Source: Rhizomicrobium electricum
GTDB taxonomy: Bacteria > Pseudomonadota > Alphaproteobacteria > Micropepsales > Micropepsaceae
Assembly: GCF_011762045.1 (NCBI RefSeq)
Contig: NZ_JAASQS010000002.1
Location: 124,001 to 188,000, forward strand
Reading direction: 5' to 3'
DNA: 64,000 nucleotides
The translations under genes were made by a program, and so were the position numbers. The notes under the pieces were generated by a model. That model made no database searches. It saw only the letters and a program-made list of their open reading frames with translations, and was not told the DNA's origin. Positions 44,342 to 53,516 of this stretch are shown here, one piece after another (position 1 is the first letter of the stretch; every line of letters starts with the position of its first letter).

Positions 44342-44483
44342 ATCGTCACCTGATTGCTTGTGCCGGAAATGACCGGTACCGCCGCGCAGACTAGCACCAC
44401 GGCACGCGCGTCACGCTGCGCCGTTTTGGCTCAAACGCAGCGCCATCCACCACAAATCAGGCTTGTATTACGCGCGTCGCGGG

Positions 44484-46682
44484 TCAGTAGCAGACCCGCC
44501 CCACTTCATAGAACACCTGTGTCGGATATCCGCTCGGATCATTCATGATGATACCGGAGATCATGCCCTGGTGCCCTGCGGCGCAACTGAACGCCGCGCC
44601 GTCTCTCAATTTCATCCACGGCGAGTTCGGCGAGAATATCGCGCGCTCGTTGGCGACTCTGAACGTGTAGACGTGATGCAACGCGTCCGGCGGGACGATC
44701 CGCCGTACTTCCACATTCGCCGTAGGAGCGAAGTCGATGATGTCGGCATGCGTTCCGGGCGGAATAATCAGGCTTCCGCCGCTCGGCTTGTTGCTGACGT
44801 CGTTCTGCGTCAGCGGATGCGACGAAACGGCCGGCGCAAAGGCTCCGTTGCCGTAGACGGTGATATTCCCGGATTGCGAGGGACCGGCGTAGGTCTTGGA
44901 TCCCCAAATTCCATTGATGGTCGAACTGTCGTCGACCGTCTTGTTTGGTTTGGTGCCGCCGAGCGTCCAATCCGCCGGTGTAAAAGAGTTCGGCGAAGCG
45001 TGAATGCACGGGTTCACGCCGCGAATGCGAAGACCACGCAGCGAATAGCCCGAAGCTTCGGCGTAATAGAGCATATCGTTGTCCCGCACCGTAACGCAGC
45101 CTACCTGCTCCATGCCGGGGGCACCGACATCCACGTACGTGGTGTCGGCATGCAGCGCGCCGCGAACATTGGAAAACGTGTTTCGCTCTATGACGGCATT
45201 ACGGGATGCGGCGCACGTATTGTCGATGTAGACCACGGCGTCGATCGAAAATTTACCGTCGTGGATATGGGTGCTGTTTCCGCAGTTGACGATCCCGGTC
45301 GTATCGACATTCTCGAAATAAGGCCGGACGTCGAGATTGTTGACTTTGGCCCGGACGCTGAGCCCGACATTGGCGTTGGCGAATTCGACGCCGTCGATCT
45401 TCCAGCCATCGGGAGCGCCCGTTCCGTCGCCGATCGCCGCACCGGTATAGAATCCTCGAATGGACCCGTGTTCCAGTTGCAGAAGCCCGATATTGTTTGT
45501 CGAGCCCACGACAAGGCCGGTTCCGGACCTGATCGATCCGACGGCGGAGCCGCCTTTGCCGCCGATATTGAAGTCGCGGAGTGTTGCACCTCCGGCATTG
45601 CCCAGCAGCACGCCGTCGCCGGTGCCGTTTTGTACGACGTACACCTCCGACATCGTTCTCCAGCCGCTGAATTCGTTGCTTTGAACGATCGGCTTCCCCC
45701 AACGGACGGTGAACGCACCCCCTCCCGGAGCCGTAAGCTGGAGTAGTGCGGGCTTTGGACCGGGATAGGTCACGCCGCCGGGATACCGCGAGATATTGGC
45801 CGTATTGCCTGCCGCGTTCACAACGTAATAGACGGTCGTCGCAAGCAGCGGGGCCGGCATCTTGCCGTCCGCCGAAAACGTGACAGGCGTTCCGTTCGCG
45901 GGCGCCCCACCGGGAAAGGTGAGCTCGGCCGGAGACGTTTTTGAGAAGGTCACGCCGGACCAAATTTGCGGGGTCGTGTTTCCCTCGAACGAGATCCCCC
46001 TGATGTCCCAGCCGCCGCTCGGCGAAGTCCCGTACATGACGCCGTCGACGAGCACCGTGCCGCCGGCGCTATTTACAATTCGGCAGGCCTGCCTCGCCCC
46101 GGCCCAGATCGCGGGGTTTGGGAAACCATCGCTGTAGAACGTGTACGATGTGCCCTGAAGGGCGGACTTGCCGTAATCCGCACTCGGTATGTAGAGCGGC
46201 TTGTCGATGACATACGGGGTCTGCGAAGGCGGACAGAACGTGTTGAGCCCATTCCGGATGGCGGCGGATATGGCGTTCTGAAATGCGCGGGCGGTTTCGG
46301 ATGGCGAACTCGACGGCGTCCACCCAAAATGCAAGGGGGAAAGCGCGCGGTTCTGTGGAACGCCGACCATGCAACCGGGCGAACACTGCGTCTGCCCGCG
46401 CGGCGGAATCAGGAAGCCGCCGTCCGCGACCAGCGGATTCCAGCCGTTTGCCTTGATCTTATCGGCCGTCATGTAAAGGAATGTGCGGCCGTCGGGTGGG
46501 CCTTCGGGTGCATCGCGATCGAGGACCACTGGCCCCGCCGACTGCATCTGAACCGCGGTAAGCCCTGTCAGAGCCATCGTCGTGGAGAGGTGCCGCGACG
46601 AAGTCTCGTTATCGGCGCCGTTCGCAGCCACTGTAGCGGCCGCCATTATCACCCACACGGAGCACTGCTTGAGGTTTCTCAT
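44484..46682 (-). CDS. Large secreted protein, probable right-handed beta-helix
   Basis: 732 residues from the ATG with a signal peptide (MRNLKQCSVWVIMAAATVAANGA); a GTG nine codons earlier is possible. After an N-terminal domain the protein shows many short strand-turn units with Asn/Gly ladders (GLLQLEHGSIRGFYTGAAIGD, WKIDGVEFANANVGLSVRA), typical of pectate-lyase-like beta-helices and of phage tailspikes. It ends in a compact C-terminal domain with SCAAGHQGM and GRVCY. It has no operon partner. Composition is somewhat less GC-rich than the neighbours. Catalytic residues cannot be assigned. Confidence 0.75.
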   Translation of the reverse strand: MRNLKQCSVWVIMAAATVAANGADNETSSRHLSTTMALTGLTAVQMQSAGPVVLDRDAPEGPPDGRTFLYMTADKIKANGWNPLVADGGFLIPPRGQTQCSPGCMVGVPQNRALSPLHFGWTPSSSPSETARAFQNAISAAIRNGLNTFCPPSQTPYVIDKPLYIPSADYGKSALQGTSYTFYSDGFPNPAIWAGARQACRIVNSAGGTVLVDGVMYGTSPSGGWDIRGISFEGNTTPQIWSGVTFSKTSPAELTFPGGAPANGTPVTFSADGKMPAPLLATTVYYVVNAAGNTANISRYPGGVTYPGPKPALLQLTAPGGGAFTVRWGKPIVQSNEFSGWRTMSEVYVVQNGTGDGVLLGNAGGATLRDFNIGGKGGSAVGSIRSGTGLVVGSTNNIGLLQLEHGSIRGFYTGAAIGDGTGAPDGWKIDGVEFANANVGLSVRAKVNNLDVRPYFENVDTTGIVNCGNSTHIHDGKFSIDAVVYIDNTCAASRNAVIERNTFSNVRGALHADTTYVDVGAPGMEQVGCVTVRDNDMLYYAEASGYSLRGLRIRGVNPCIHASPNSFTPADWTLGGTKPNKTVDDSSTINGIWGSKTYAGPSQSGNITVYGNGAFAPAVSSHPLTQNDVSNKPSGGSLIIPPGTHADIIDFAPTANVEVRRIVPPDALHHVYTFRVANERAIFSPNSPWMKLRDGAAFSCAAGHQGMISGIIMNDPSGYPTQVFYEVGRVCY

Positions 46683-46954
46683 CCATGACCTGCTTCGGGA
46701 AGCGCGCACGACTTGGCCCGCGATACGTGGAAAGCATTTCGCCCCACTCCCGACGCGGCGGCTAGTCTCCGGCTCATTAGTTTCAGTTAATTTTGGGAAC
46801 GCGGCAGCCGCGTAAGCTATTGCTTCGTGCGCAGCAATTTACACCCGTAGCCGGAGATGTGATCGGGGCCGCCTCGATTTCGGTGGTAATATCTCTCCAT
46901 CGATCGGCGAGAAATCTATAGCAATGAAACGCTATAGGAACCGACCGAAAGAAG

Positions 46955-46996
46955 TTGGAGGCCGCACTCTGGGAATGTGCGGCCTCCAATTTTTTT
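46955..46996 (+). terminator. Strong rho-independent terminator without an obvious gene
   Basis: TTGGAGGCCGCAC pairs perfectly with GTGCGGCCTCCAA (13 bp) around TCTGGGAAT, followed by seven T. The 270 bp before it on this strand contain no supported gene, so it may end a small RNA starting in the gap behind the beta-helix gene. Confidence 0.75.
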
Positions 46997-46999
46997 GCG

Positions 47000-47043
47000 C
47001 TTGTGTTTGCACGCAGACCACCTTGTGTTTGCACGTAGACCAC
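47000..47043. repeat. Two tandem 22-bp repeats
   Basis: CTTGTGTTTGCACGCAGACCAC is followed at once by the same sequence with one change (C to T). The pair lies between the terminator at 46996 and the inverted element at 47168. Too few copies to call a larger array. Confidence 0.8.
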
Positions 47044-47167
47044 ATTGTCAGTCCCGGAGCCGCAACTCGTTCTGACTATCTCGCACCGCTCGCGCACATG
47101 GACGGCAGCTAACGCAAAATCCGTGCTTAGCAGTGCATGTCGTTATCGCTGCAACATGCGGCCCCGA

Positions 47168-47500
47168 TGCGATTGCGAGTACTTGCAAACAAAGCAGCGT
47201 TTGTCGCAGCCCCTTGAAAGTTCCCCTTCCGTTCCCCACATGTCATTCGTGTTTTTTGACAACAGGAGTGGCTGGCAAACCAACGGCGGAAGGAAGTCGC
47301 GCGGACCTCTATATCCGCCAAGAGCGCGAAAGACATAGCGAGGGTTCGGTGTCTCAACTCGGGCGCACCATATGCCCTTCGAGGAAAGCAGACTGTGACC
47401 GGTCGTGTGCCGCTTGACTGCGGTACACGTCGGCGCCCTAGCTTTTGCCTCCATCCCTACCGCGTGCGGGCCCTTCAAGACGTTGAAGGGCCCGTTTTTT
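47168..47500 (+). ncRNA. Candidate structured RNA, copy A (inverted twin at 53517-53846)
   Basis: About 330 bp, roughly 96% identical to the reverse complement of 53517-53846. It ends with a rho-independent terminator. Inside are ACAAA/TTTGT, GGCGGA/TCCGCC and a 10-bp hairpin at 47404-47429. Differences between copies include a G-C to A-T double change that preserves the hairpin. About 90 bp in the centre is unchanged. No conserved reading frame survives the differences. From 46683 to 47621 there is otherwise no gene. Confidence 0.55.
47467..47500 (+). terminator. Terminator of element A
   Basis: CGGGCCCTTCAA pairs with TTGAAGGGCCCG (12 bp) around GACG and is followed by six T. The twin terminator in copy B is at 53517-53548 on the minus strand. 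Confidence 0.9.
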
Positions 47501-47503
47501 ATT

Positions 47504-47597
47504 ACCTCCCCCTTGTGGGGAGGTCGGAAAATCGCGAGCAGGAAAAGCGCCGAAGGAAAATCCGACGAACTCTGCGAGCGATTTTCTGGGTGGGGGC
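47504..47597. repeat. ACCTCCCCC-family palindromic repeat
   Basis: ACCTCCCCCTTGTGGGGAGG hairpin at the left and GGGTGGGGG at the right, as at 7929-7982, with a longer interior containing AAAATCGC...GCGATTTT arms. Confidence 0.6.
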
Positions 47598-47621
47598 GGT
47601 ACTCCCGAAAGATGAAGTCTT

Positions 47622-48485
47622 TCACCCGTGCCTTGTCAGTGCACCATACATCTCCGGCCGGCGGTCGCGGTAAAGGCCCCAGGACGCGCGCGCGGTGGCC
47701 AGTTCGTCGAGATCGAAGGATGCCGTGATAACGCCCTCCGCTGTGCGATCCATTTCCGCCGCCAAGGCGCCGTGCGCATCCGTGATGAACGACGAGCCGT
47801 AGAACGTCAGTTCGCCTGCCTCGCCTTTCTCGGCGCCGACACGGTTCGAGGCGATAACCGGCACGCCGTTGGCGGCGGCATGGCCTTGCATCACGCGGCG
47901 CCAGGCATCGCAGCTGTCGAACGGCGGCGCCGGCGGCGGCTCGGACCCGATGGCAGTCGGAAAGAAGATCGCTTCGGCGCCCATCAGCGCCATGCTGCGC
48001 GCGCACTCGGGAAACCACTGGTCCCAGCAGATCCCGGCGCCGAATGTTCCGTAGGCCGTCTTGAAGACGCGGAAGCCCGTGTCGCCCGGCGTGAAGTAAT
48101 ACTTCTCCTGGTAGCCGGGCCCGGCCGGAATATGCGTCTTGCGATAGAGGCCGAGCACGCGCCCGTCGGCATCGATCATGGCAAGGGAATTGAAATAGGC
48201 GTGACCGGCGCGCTCGAAGAAGCTCACCGGCAAGACCACCTTCAGCTCTTTCGCCAGGGTACTCATTTCCGCGAGCAACGGATTGCCTTCCATCGGCGCC
48301 GCCAGCTTGAAATGGTCCGGCGACTGGTCCTGGCAGAAATACGGAGTCTGGAACAGTTCCTGGAGCAGCACGACCTGCGCGCCCAGTTCGATGGCCTCCA
48401 CAACCAGATACTTTGCTTTTTCGATATTGGCCCGGATGTCCCAAGAACAAGCGAACTGCGTGGCGGCGAAATGGACGGTTCTCAT
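47622..48485 (-). CDS. aguB: N-carbamoylputrescine amidase
   Basis: 287 residues of the nitrilase superfamily. Catalytic Glu in LLQELFQTPYF, Lys in YRKTHIPAG, Cys in GAGICWDQWFPE. It hydrolyses N-carbamoylputrescine to putrescine, CO2 and ammonia. The start MRTVHFAATQ overlaps the aguA stop by 4 bp, so the two polyamine genes are translationally coupled. An upstream extension of the frame has no family support. Confidence 0.94.
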   Translation of the reverse strand: MRTVHFAATQFACSWDIRANIEKAKYLVVEAIELGAQVVLLQELFQTPYFCQDQSPDHFKLAAPMEGNPLLAEMSTLAKELKVVLPVSFFERAGHAYFNSLAMIDADGRVLGLYRKTHIPAGPGYQEKYYFTPGDTGFRVFKTAYGTFGAGICWDQWFPECARSMALMGAEAIFFPTAIGSEPPPAPPFDSCDAWRRVMQGHAAANGVPVIASNRVGAEKGEAGELTFYGSSFITDAHGALAAEMDRTAEGVITASFDLDELATARASWGLYRDRRPEMYGALTRHG

Positions 48486-49528
48486 GCCGCCGGTTCTCCC
48501 AGAGAAATGCAATGGATTCCACCGCCACCTTGCAGCAAATCGAGCACTTCTACCTGCAAAACGTCGCGGCCTGGGAAACAAGCTGCTAACACGGCCTCGG
48601 CTTTGTCGTCGTTGGGATCGTCGAACGACGGCATGACGATGCCGCCGTTGGCCAGATAAAAGTTGACATAACTTGTTTGCAGAATGCGTCCGCGCCAGTC
48701 AAAACGCACACGGCGCGGCTGCGGCAGCTCTACAACTTCTATGGCGCGTCCCCGCGCATCGCGCTCGTGCTGCAACCGGCGGATCGCCTCTTTCACCGGC
48801 GGCGCATCGGGCAGCGAGGACGACGAGGGGACACCGACGATGACGCGTCCCGGCGCGGCGAAACAGGCGATATTGTCGACATGGCCGTCGGTTTCGTCAT
48901 CGGAGAACCCGCTGCCGAGCCAGATCACCTTCTCGATACCGGCATAGCGCTTGAGGAGGAACTCGACCTCCTCCTTGCCGAGATGCGGATTGCGGTTGGG
49001 ATTGAGCAGGCACTGTTCGGTGGTAATCAGCGTGCCTTCGCCGTCGGTATGGATCGCTCCGCCCTCGCAGATGAGCGGCGCTTCCTGGACCTCGATCTCG
49101 GCATACTCCGCGATCCGCGTCGCCAGATCGGCATCGTCGGCATAAGGCCGGTATTTCTCGCCCCAAGCATTGAACTGCCACTGCACGGCGCCCCGCCGGC
49201 CATGGGAACCGACGAGGAATGTCGGTCCGGTGTCGCGCGCCCACGAGTCGTCGAGCGGCGTCTCGAACAGATGCACCTTGCCGGCGGTGGCGAGCTTGGC
49301 GGCGGGAACATCCTCGTGCCTCGCGGCCATGACCACGGGCTCGAAGGTGGATATCGCTCGGGCAATGCGCGCCGCCACCTGTTTGGCGTTGAGCATGGCC
49401 TCGTCGGAACCCCAGGTTTCCGAGCGGCAAGGCCAGCACATCCACGTACGCACATGCTCCGCCCAATCGGGGGTCATCGCCAAACCCTCGGATGGGCCCG
49501 GTATCTCGGCGTCGCGCGTCCGGCTCAT
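48482..49528 (-). CDS. aguA: Agmatine deiminase
   Basis: 348 residues, guanidino-modifying fold. It converts agmatine to N-carbamoylputrescine. Motifs: DDSWARDTGPTF, ICEGGAIHTDGEGT, DDETDGHVDN, and the catalytic Cys in GGGGIHCISL near the end. Start MSRTRDAE is used; a second ATG 17 codons later (MTPDWAEH) is also possible. First gene of the aguA-aguB operon. No arginine decarboxylase is in the window. Confidence 0.95.
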   Translation of the reverse strand: MSRTRDAEIPGPSEGLAMTPDWAEHVRTWMCWPCRSETWGSDEAMLNAKQVAARIARAISTFEPVVMAARHEDVPAAKLATAGKVHLFETPLDDSWARDTGPTFLVGSHGRRGAVQWQFNAWGEKYRPYADDADLATRIAEYAEIEVQEAPLICEGGAIHTDGEGTLITTEQCLLNPNRNPHLGKEEVEFLLKRYAGIEKVIWLGSGFSDDETDGHVDNIACFAAPGRVIVGVPSSSSLPDAPPVKEAIRRLQHERDARGRAIEVVELPQPRRVRFDWRGRILQTSYVNFYLANGGIVMPSFDDPNDDKAEAVLAACFPGRDVLQVEVLDLLQGGGGIHCISLGEPAA

Positions 49529-49622
49529 GATTCCTCTATAGCGCGCCGAAACCCTTTGAAGAAAGGACTTGAAACACGTTAAGTTCCACCTTTCGGGATC
49601 CGCCCCCCGCACGAGGATTGGT

Positions 49623-50090
49623 ATGACAGGCCGCATCGAGACACGATTGAAGGATTTGGGGATCAGCCTGCCCGCGCCGCCGGCGCCGGTGGCGAGTTAT
49701 GTGCCCACCGTGAAAACGGGAAACCTGGTGTTCGTTTCGGGGCAGATCCCCGCCGCCGCTGACGGGCTCAAATACGTCGGCATCGTCGGCCAGGACCTCT
49801 CGGTCGAAGACGGCAAGGCCGCCGCACGGCTGTGCGCCATCAACCTCCTCGCCCAGGCCAAGGCGGCCTGTGACGGCGACCTCGACCGGGTGACACGCTG
49901 CGTAAAATTGTCGGTATTCGTCAATGCCGTGCCCGGCTTCACCCAGCACCCGGAGATCGCCAATGGCGCCTCCGACCTGATGGTCGAAGTGTTCGGCGAT
50001 GCCGGCAAGCACGCCCGTGCCGCCGTCGGGTCAGGCTCGCTGCCCAGGAACGTCTCGGTCGAGGTGGAAGCCGTGTTCGAGATCGCGTGA
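49623..50090 (+). CDS. RidA-family enamine/imine deaminase-like protein
   Basis: 155 residues. Pattern of the RidA/YjgF superfamily: VKTGNLVFVSGQIP, AAARLCAINLLAQAKAA, LSVFVNAVPGFTQHPEIANGASDLMVEVFG and GSLPRNVSVEVEAVFEI. The key arginine (LPRN) is kept, as in the longer RidA-like group of proteins. It likely removes reactive imines. Stop overlaps the next GTG by 4 bp. Confidence 0.9.
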   Translation: MTGRIETRLKDLGISLPAPPAPVASYVPTVKTGNLVFVSGQIPAAADGLKYVGIVGQDLSVEDGKAAARLCAINLLAQAKAACDGDLDRVTRCVKLSVFVNAVPGFTQHPEIANGASDLMVEVFGDAGKHARAAVGSGSLPRNVSVEVEAVFEIA

Positions 50091-51250
50091 CGGAGGACGG
50101 GGTCACCGCGCGTCTATCCGGTCGTGCCGCCGATATCGGCGCGACGGCGTGGAATGCTTGCGCCAATCCATCCGGCCGCCCCGATCCCCATCCCTTCACC
50201 CGCTACGAATTCTTCGTCGCCTTGGAAGAGTCCAAGTCCGCCGTGCCGCGCACCGGCTGGCGGCCGGTCCATCTCGCCGTCGAACGGCATGGCCGCATCG
50301 AGGGTTTGATGCCGCTGTACGTCAAGCGGCACTCCCAAGGCGAATACGTCTTCGATCACGCCTGGGCCGATGCGCTGGAACGCATCGGCGGGCGCTATTA
50401 CCCCAAGCTGCAATCCGCGGTGCCGTTCACGCCCGTGACCGGCCGTCGAATGCTGATCGCCAACGGTGCCGATGAAACGGCAACACGTAACGCGCTGCTA
50501 AGTGCCGGGGCAGCGGCGGTAGAGCATCTCGATTGCTCGTCGCTGCACATCACCTTCCCGATCGAGGAGGAATGGCGTGCGGCGGAGGCGATGGGCTATC
50601 TGCTCCGTACCGATCGCCAGTTCCATTGGCTGAACCAAGGCTACGACAGCTTCGATACGTTCCTGGCGGAGCTGTCTTCCTCTAAGCGCAAGAACCTGCG
50701 CAAGGAGCGCGCGGCGATCCAGGCCGAAGGCATCGCGTTTGATTGGCTCACCGGCTCCGACATCACCGAGGCGCATTGGGATGCGTTCTTCGAGTTCTAT
50801 ATGGACACGGGCGGGCGCAAATGGGGACATCCCTATCTGACGCGTGAATTCTTCAGCCGCATCGGTCAAGACATGGCAGACCAGGTCTTGCTGATCCTGG
50901 CGCGGCGGGGCAAAAAGTACATCGCCGGCGCGCTGAATCTGTTCGGCGAAGGCGTGCTTTACGGACGCAACTGGGGCTGCACCGAGTACGTGCCCTTCCT
51001 GCACTTCGAGGCTTGCTATTACCAGGCCATCGACTTCGCCATCGCCAAGGGCCTTGCCAAAGTCGAAGCCGGCGCGCAGGGCGAACACAAGCTGCTCCGG
51101 GGCTACAACCCTGTGCCCACCTACTCCGCGCACTTCATCGCCCATCCGGGCCTGCGCACGGCCGTGGCGAACTACCTTAAGGCCGAGCGTGACGCGATTG
51201 CCGAGGACATCGAAGACTTATCCGCCGCATCGCCGTTCAAGAAGGGATAA
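50087..51250 (+). CDS. FemAB-like (DUF482) GNAT-fold protein
   Basis: 387 residues. PF04339-type peptidogalycan protein: ERHGRIEGLMPLYVKRHSQGEYVFDHAWADALE, SSKRKNLRKERAAIQAEG, FFEFYMDTGGRKWGHPYLTREFF, and the end KLLRGYNPVPTYSAHF. It is proposed to transfer amino acids or acyl groups in the FemAB manner, but no substrate is known. GTG start overlapping the RidA gene. Followed by the HIT gene. Confidence 0.88.
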   Translation: MTEDGVTARLSGRAADIGATAWNACANPSGRPDPHPFTRYEFFVALEESKSAVPRTGWRPVHLAVERHGRIEGLMPLYVKRHSQGEYVFDHAWADALERIGGRYYPKLQSAVPFTPVTGRRMLIANGADETATRNALLSAGAAAVEHLDCSSLHITFPIEEEWRAAEAMGYLLRTDRQFHWLNQGYDSFDTFLAELSSSKRKNLRKERAAIQAEGIAFDWLTGSDITEAHWDAFFEFYMDTGGRKWGHPYLTREFFSRIGQDMADQVLLILARRGKKYIAGALNLFGEGVLYGRNWGCTEYVPFLHFEACYYQAIDFAIAKGLAKVEAGAQGEHKLLRGYNPVPTYSAHFIAHPGLRTAVANYLKAERDAIAEDIEDLSAASPFKKG

Positions 51251-51313
51251 AACCCATTCACCTAGCCCCTAGCGGTTGCTAAAAAGGGAGTCGAAATCCG
51301 TCCGCGAGGAACC

Positions 51314-51730
51314 ATGCCCTACGATCGCTCCAATATCTTCGCGAAGATCCTGCGCGGCGAGATTCCGTGCGTGAAGATCTATGAAGACGACAAGACCTTC
51401 GCCTTCATGGACGTCATGCCCCAGGCCGAGGGCCACACGCTGGTGGTGCCGAAGGAAGAGGCCGAGAACATCTTCGAGCTGTCGCCCGAAGGTGCCGCCG
51501 CACTGATCCAAACGGCGCAGAAGATCGCTGCCGCCGTCAAGAAGGCCACCGGGGCGCCGGGCATCATGCTGGTCCAGCTCAACGGGCGGCCAGCCGGCCA
51601 GAGCGTTTTCCACATCCACATGCACATCATTCCGCGCCACGCCGGCATCGATCTCGAATTCCACGAGCGCAACATGGTCCCGGCGGCGGAGCTGGAGCCG
51701 CTCGCCGAGAAGATCCGGGCGGCGCTTTAG
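51314..51730 (+). CDS. HIT-family purine nucleotide hydrolase (HinT-like)
   Basis: 138 residues. HIT triad GQSVFHIHMHIIPR close to the C-terminus, and IFAKILRGEIPCVKIYEDDKTFAFMDVMPQAEGHTLVVPK at the N-terminus. These proteins hydrolyse AMP-lysyl or AMP-amide bonds. It lacks the Cx2C zinc motif of some relatives. Single-domain. Confidence 0.95.
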   Translation: MPYDRSNIFAKILRGEIPCVKIYEDDKTFAFMDVMPQAEGHTLVVPKEEAENIFELSPEGAAALIQTAQKIAAAVKKATGAPGIMLVQLNGRPAGQSVFHIHMHIIPRHAGIDLEFHERNMVPAAELEPLAEKIRAAL

Positions 51731-51846
51731 GCGGTTCGCTAGTTTGCAGAGGCTGCCGCAAGGGATGCCTCCCATGCAGACAGTACATATCCAGACACCC
51801 CGTATGCCCGCATCTATGGTCGGGATAGTTTGCATATGGGGTTGCC

Positions 51847-53508
51847 ATGAAATGGTTATTGACGTTCGCCTCGGTCTGCGCCGTGACCGCGGCCGCATGG
51901 GCTGATCCGGTCACGCAGCGCCTCGACGCCGCAACGGACACCGCAAAGGCTCTGGCGGCGAAAGAGGATTATCGCGGGGCGGCCGAAGCCATCGGCAAGC
52001 TGGAGAGCGACCATCTCGTCACCGGTGTGACCGGCTGGCCGGACGCTCAGCTCGAGCATGCGCGTTATCTGGCGAAGTTGGGCGATGCGGATAAGGCGAT
52101 GGCCACGCTGACCCAGGCCGTCGCGCTTGGGGCCATGGTCAAAGCCAATGACCTCGCCAAGGATGCCGCCTTCACCGCACTGCGCGATCGACCGGCCTTC
52201 AAGGCGCTGCAGACCAAGCTGGAACAGAGAAACCGCCTCTGGCAGGACAGCCCGGCCATCGCCACACCGTACAAGCCGGTGCTGAGCGATGAGGAGAAGG
52301 CAGCGGGGGTGTCCAAGATCTGGGCCGAAGCGCGCTTCAACTTCCCGTTCTTCGACCGCATCCCCGACCTCGATTGGGACGTCGCCTATGTCGCGGCACT
52401 GGCCGACGCGCGCGCCGCCAAAACCACCGAAGACTATTACCGTGCGCTGACGCGCTTCATGGGGCAGCTCAAGGACGGGCACTCGCGCGTGCTGCCGCCC
52501 ACCGAACTGCAGGACCGCATGAACGGCGTCACGGCCGTCGACACCCGCCTGATCGAAGGCAAGATCATCGTCACCGGCGTTTCCGATCCCGCCCTGACGG
52601 CGAAGGGAGTCCGCGTCGGTTCGGAGATCGTACGCATCGATGGCGAGCCGGCGCTCGAGTACGCCAAAACGAAGGTCGCTCCGAATATCTCCGGATACAC
52701 CCAACAGGATCGCGATGTCTGGCAATACGGCTTCCAGCTTCTGCGCGGACCGGTCGATAAACCGGCCCAGGTGGTGCTCAAGGATGCGCAAGGCAAGACG
52801 GTCACTGTCGACCTGCCGCGCAAGCACAATGACGGCCCGTTCGGCTTCCTGCCCAAGATCGAGCGCACGGCCTCGTTCAAGATCCTGCCGGGCGACGTCG
52901 CCTATCTCGAAGTCAATTGGTTCATGGACGATGCGGGCATCAAGACGCTGAAGGAAAACTTCGCAGCCGCCTCCGCCGCCAAGGGTCTCATCATCGACAT
53001 CCGCCAGAACGGCGGCGGCAATAGCGATTACGCCGATGCCCTCGCCCGCGCCTTGGCCGACAAGCCCTATCTCGGATCGCGCTGGCGCGGCGTCGACTAC
53101 AGGGCGACGTACCGCTCCTGGAACCGGCCGATCGGCTGGGTGCGCGGGACGGCGCCGACCTTCACGCCCGATCCGAACCTGCACTATGCCAAGCCTGTCG
53201 TCGTGCTGGTGAGCGGACGAACCTACTCCGCGGCTGAGGATTTCCTGGTGGCGTATGTCTCTTCCGGACGCGGCAAGCTGGTCGGCGAAACCAGTGGCGG
53301 TTCGACCGGCAATCCTTTGCTGTTCAAGCTGCCCGGCGGCGGCATGGCGTTCATCTGCGCCAAGGATGACTCGTTCGGCGACGGCCGCATCTTCGAAGGC
53401 GTCGGCATTGCGCCGGACGTGACGGTGAAACCGACCATCGCGGATATCCGGCAGGGTCGCGATCCGGTGCTGGAAAAAGCGGTCGCGATCATCAAAGCGT
53501 CCCGCTAA
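51847..53508 (+). CDS. Secreted S41-family (C-terminal processing) peptidase
   Basis: 553 residues. Signal peptide MKWLLTFASVCAVTAAAWA, an N-terminal helical repeat-like region (about 25-120), a PDZ-like segment (SEIVRIDGEPALEYA), and the tail-specific protease core: LIIDIRQNGGGN, GRTYSAAEDFLVAY (catalytic Ser), GKLVGETSGGSTGNP. The catalytic Lys cannot be placed with certainty. Works in the periplasm. Ends 8 bp before inverted element B. Confidence 0.85.
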   Translation: MKWLLTFASVCAVTAAAWADPVTQRLDAATDTAKALAAKEDYRGAAEAIGKLESDHLVTGVTGWPDAQLEHARYLAKLGDADKAMATLTQAVALGAMVKANDLAKDAAFTALRDRPAFKALQTKLEQRNRLWQDSPAIATPYKPVLSDEEKAAGVSKIWAEARFNFPFFDRIPDLDWDVAYVAALADARAAKTTEDYYRALTRFMGQLKDGHSRVLPPTELQDRMNGVTAVDTRLIEGKIIVTGVSDPALTAKGVRVGSEIVRIDGEPALEYAKTKVAPNISGYTQQDRDVWQYGFQLLRGPVDKPAQVVLKDAQGKTVTVDLPRKHNDGPFGFLPKIERTASFKILPGDVAYLEVNWFMDDAGIKTLKENFAAASAAKGLIIDIRQNGGGNSDYADALARALADKPYLGSRWRGVDYRATYRSWNRPIGWVRGTAPTFTPDPNLHYAKPVVVLVSGRTYSAAEDFLVAYVSSGRGKLVGETSGGSTGNPLLFKLPGGGMAFICAKDDSFGDGRIFEGVGIAPDVTVKPTIADIRQGRDPVLEKAVAIIKASR

Positions 53509-53516
53509 CCCATAAT

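Noticed and set aside
47000-47043. CRISPR-like array
   Set aside because: Only two directly adjacent 22-bp copies without spacers and no cas genes.
47168-47500. tmRNA, RNase P RNA or 6S RNA identity for the inverted element
   Set aside because: No ANDN-type tag codons, no GAGGAAAGTCC P4 core and no clear closing stem with central bubble; left as unknown.
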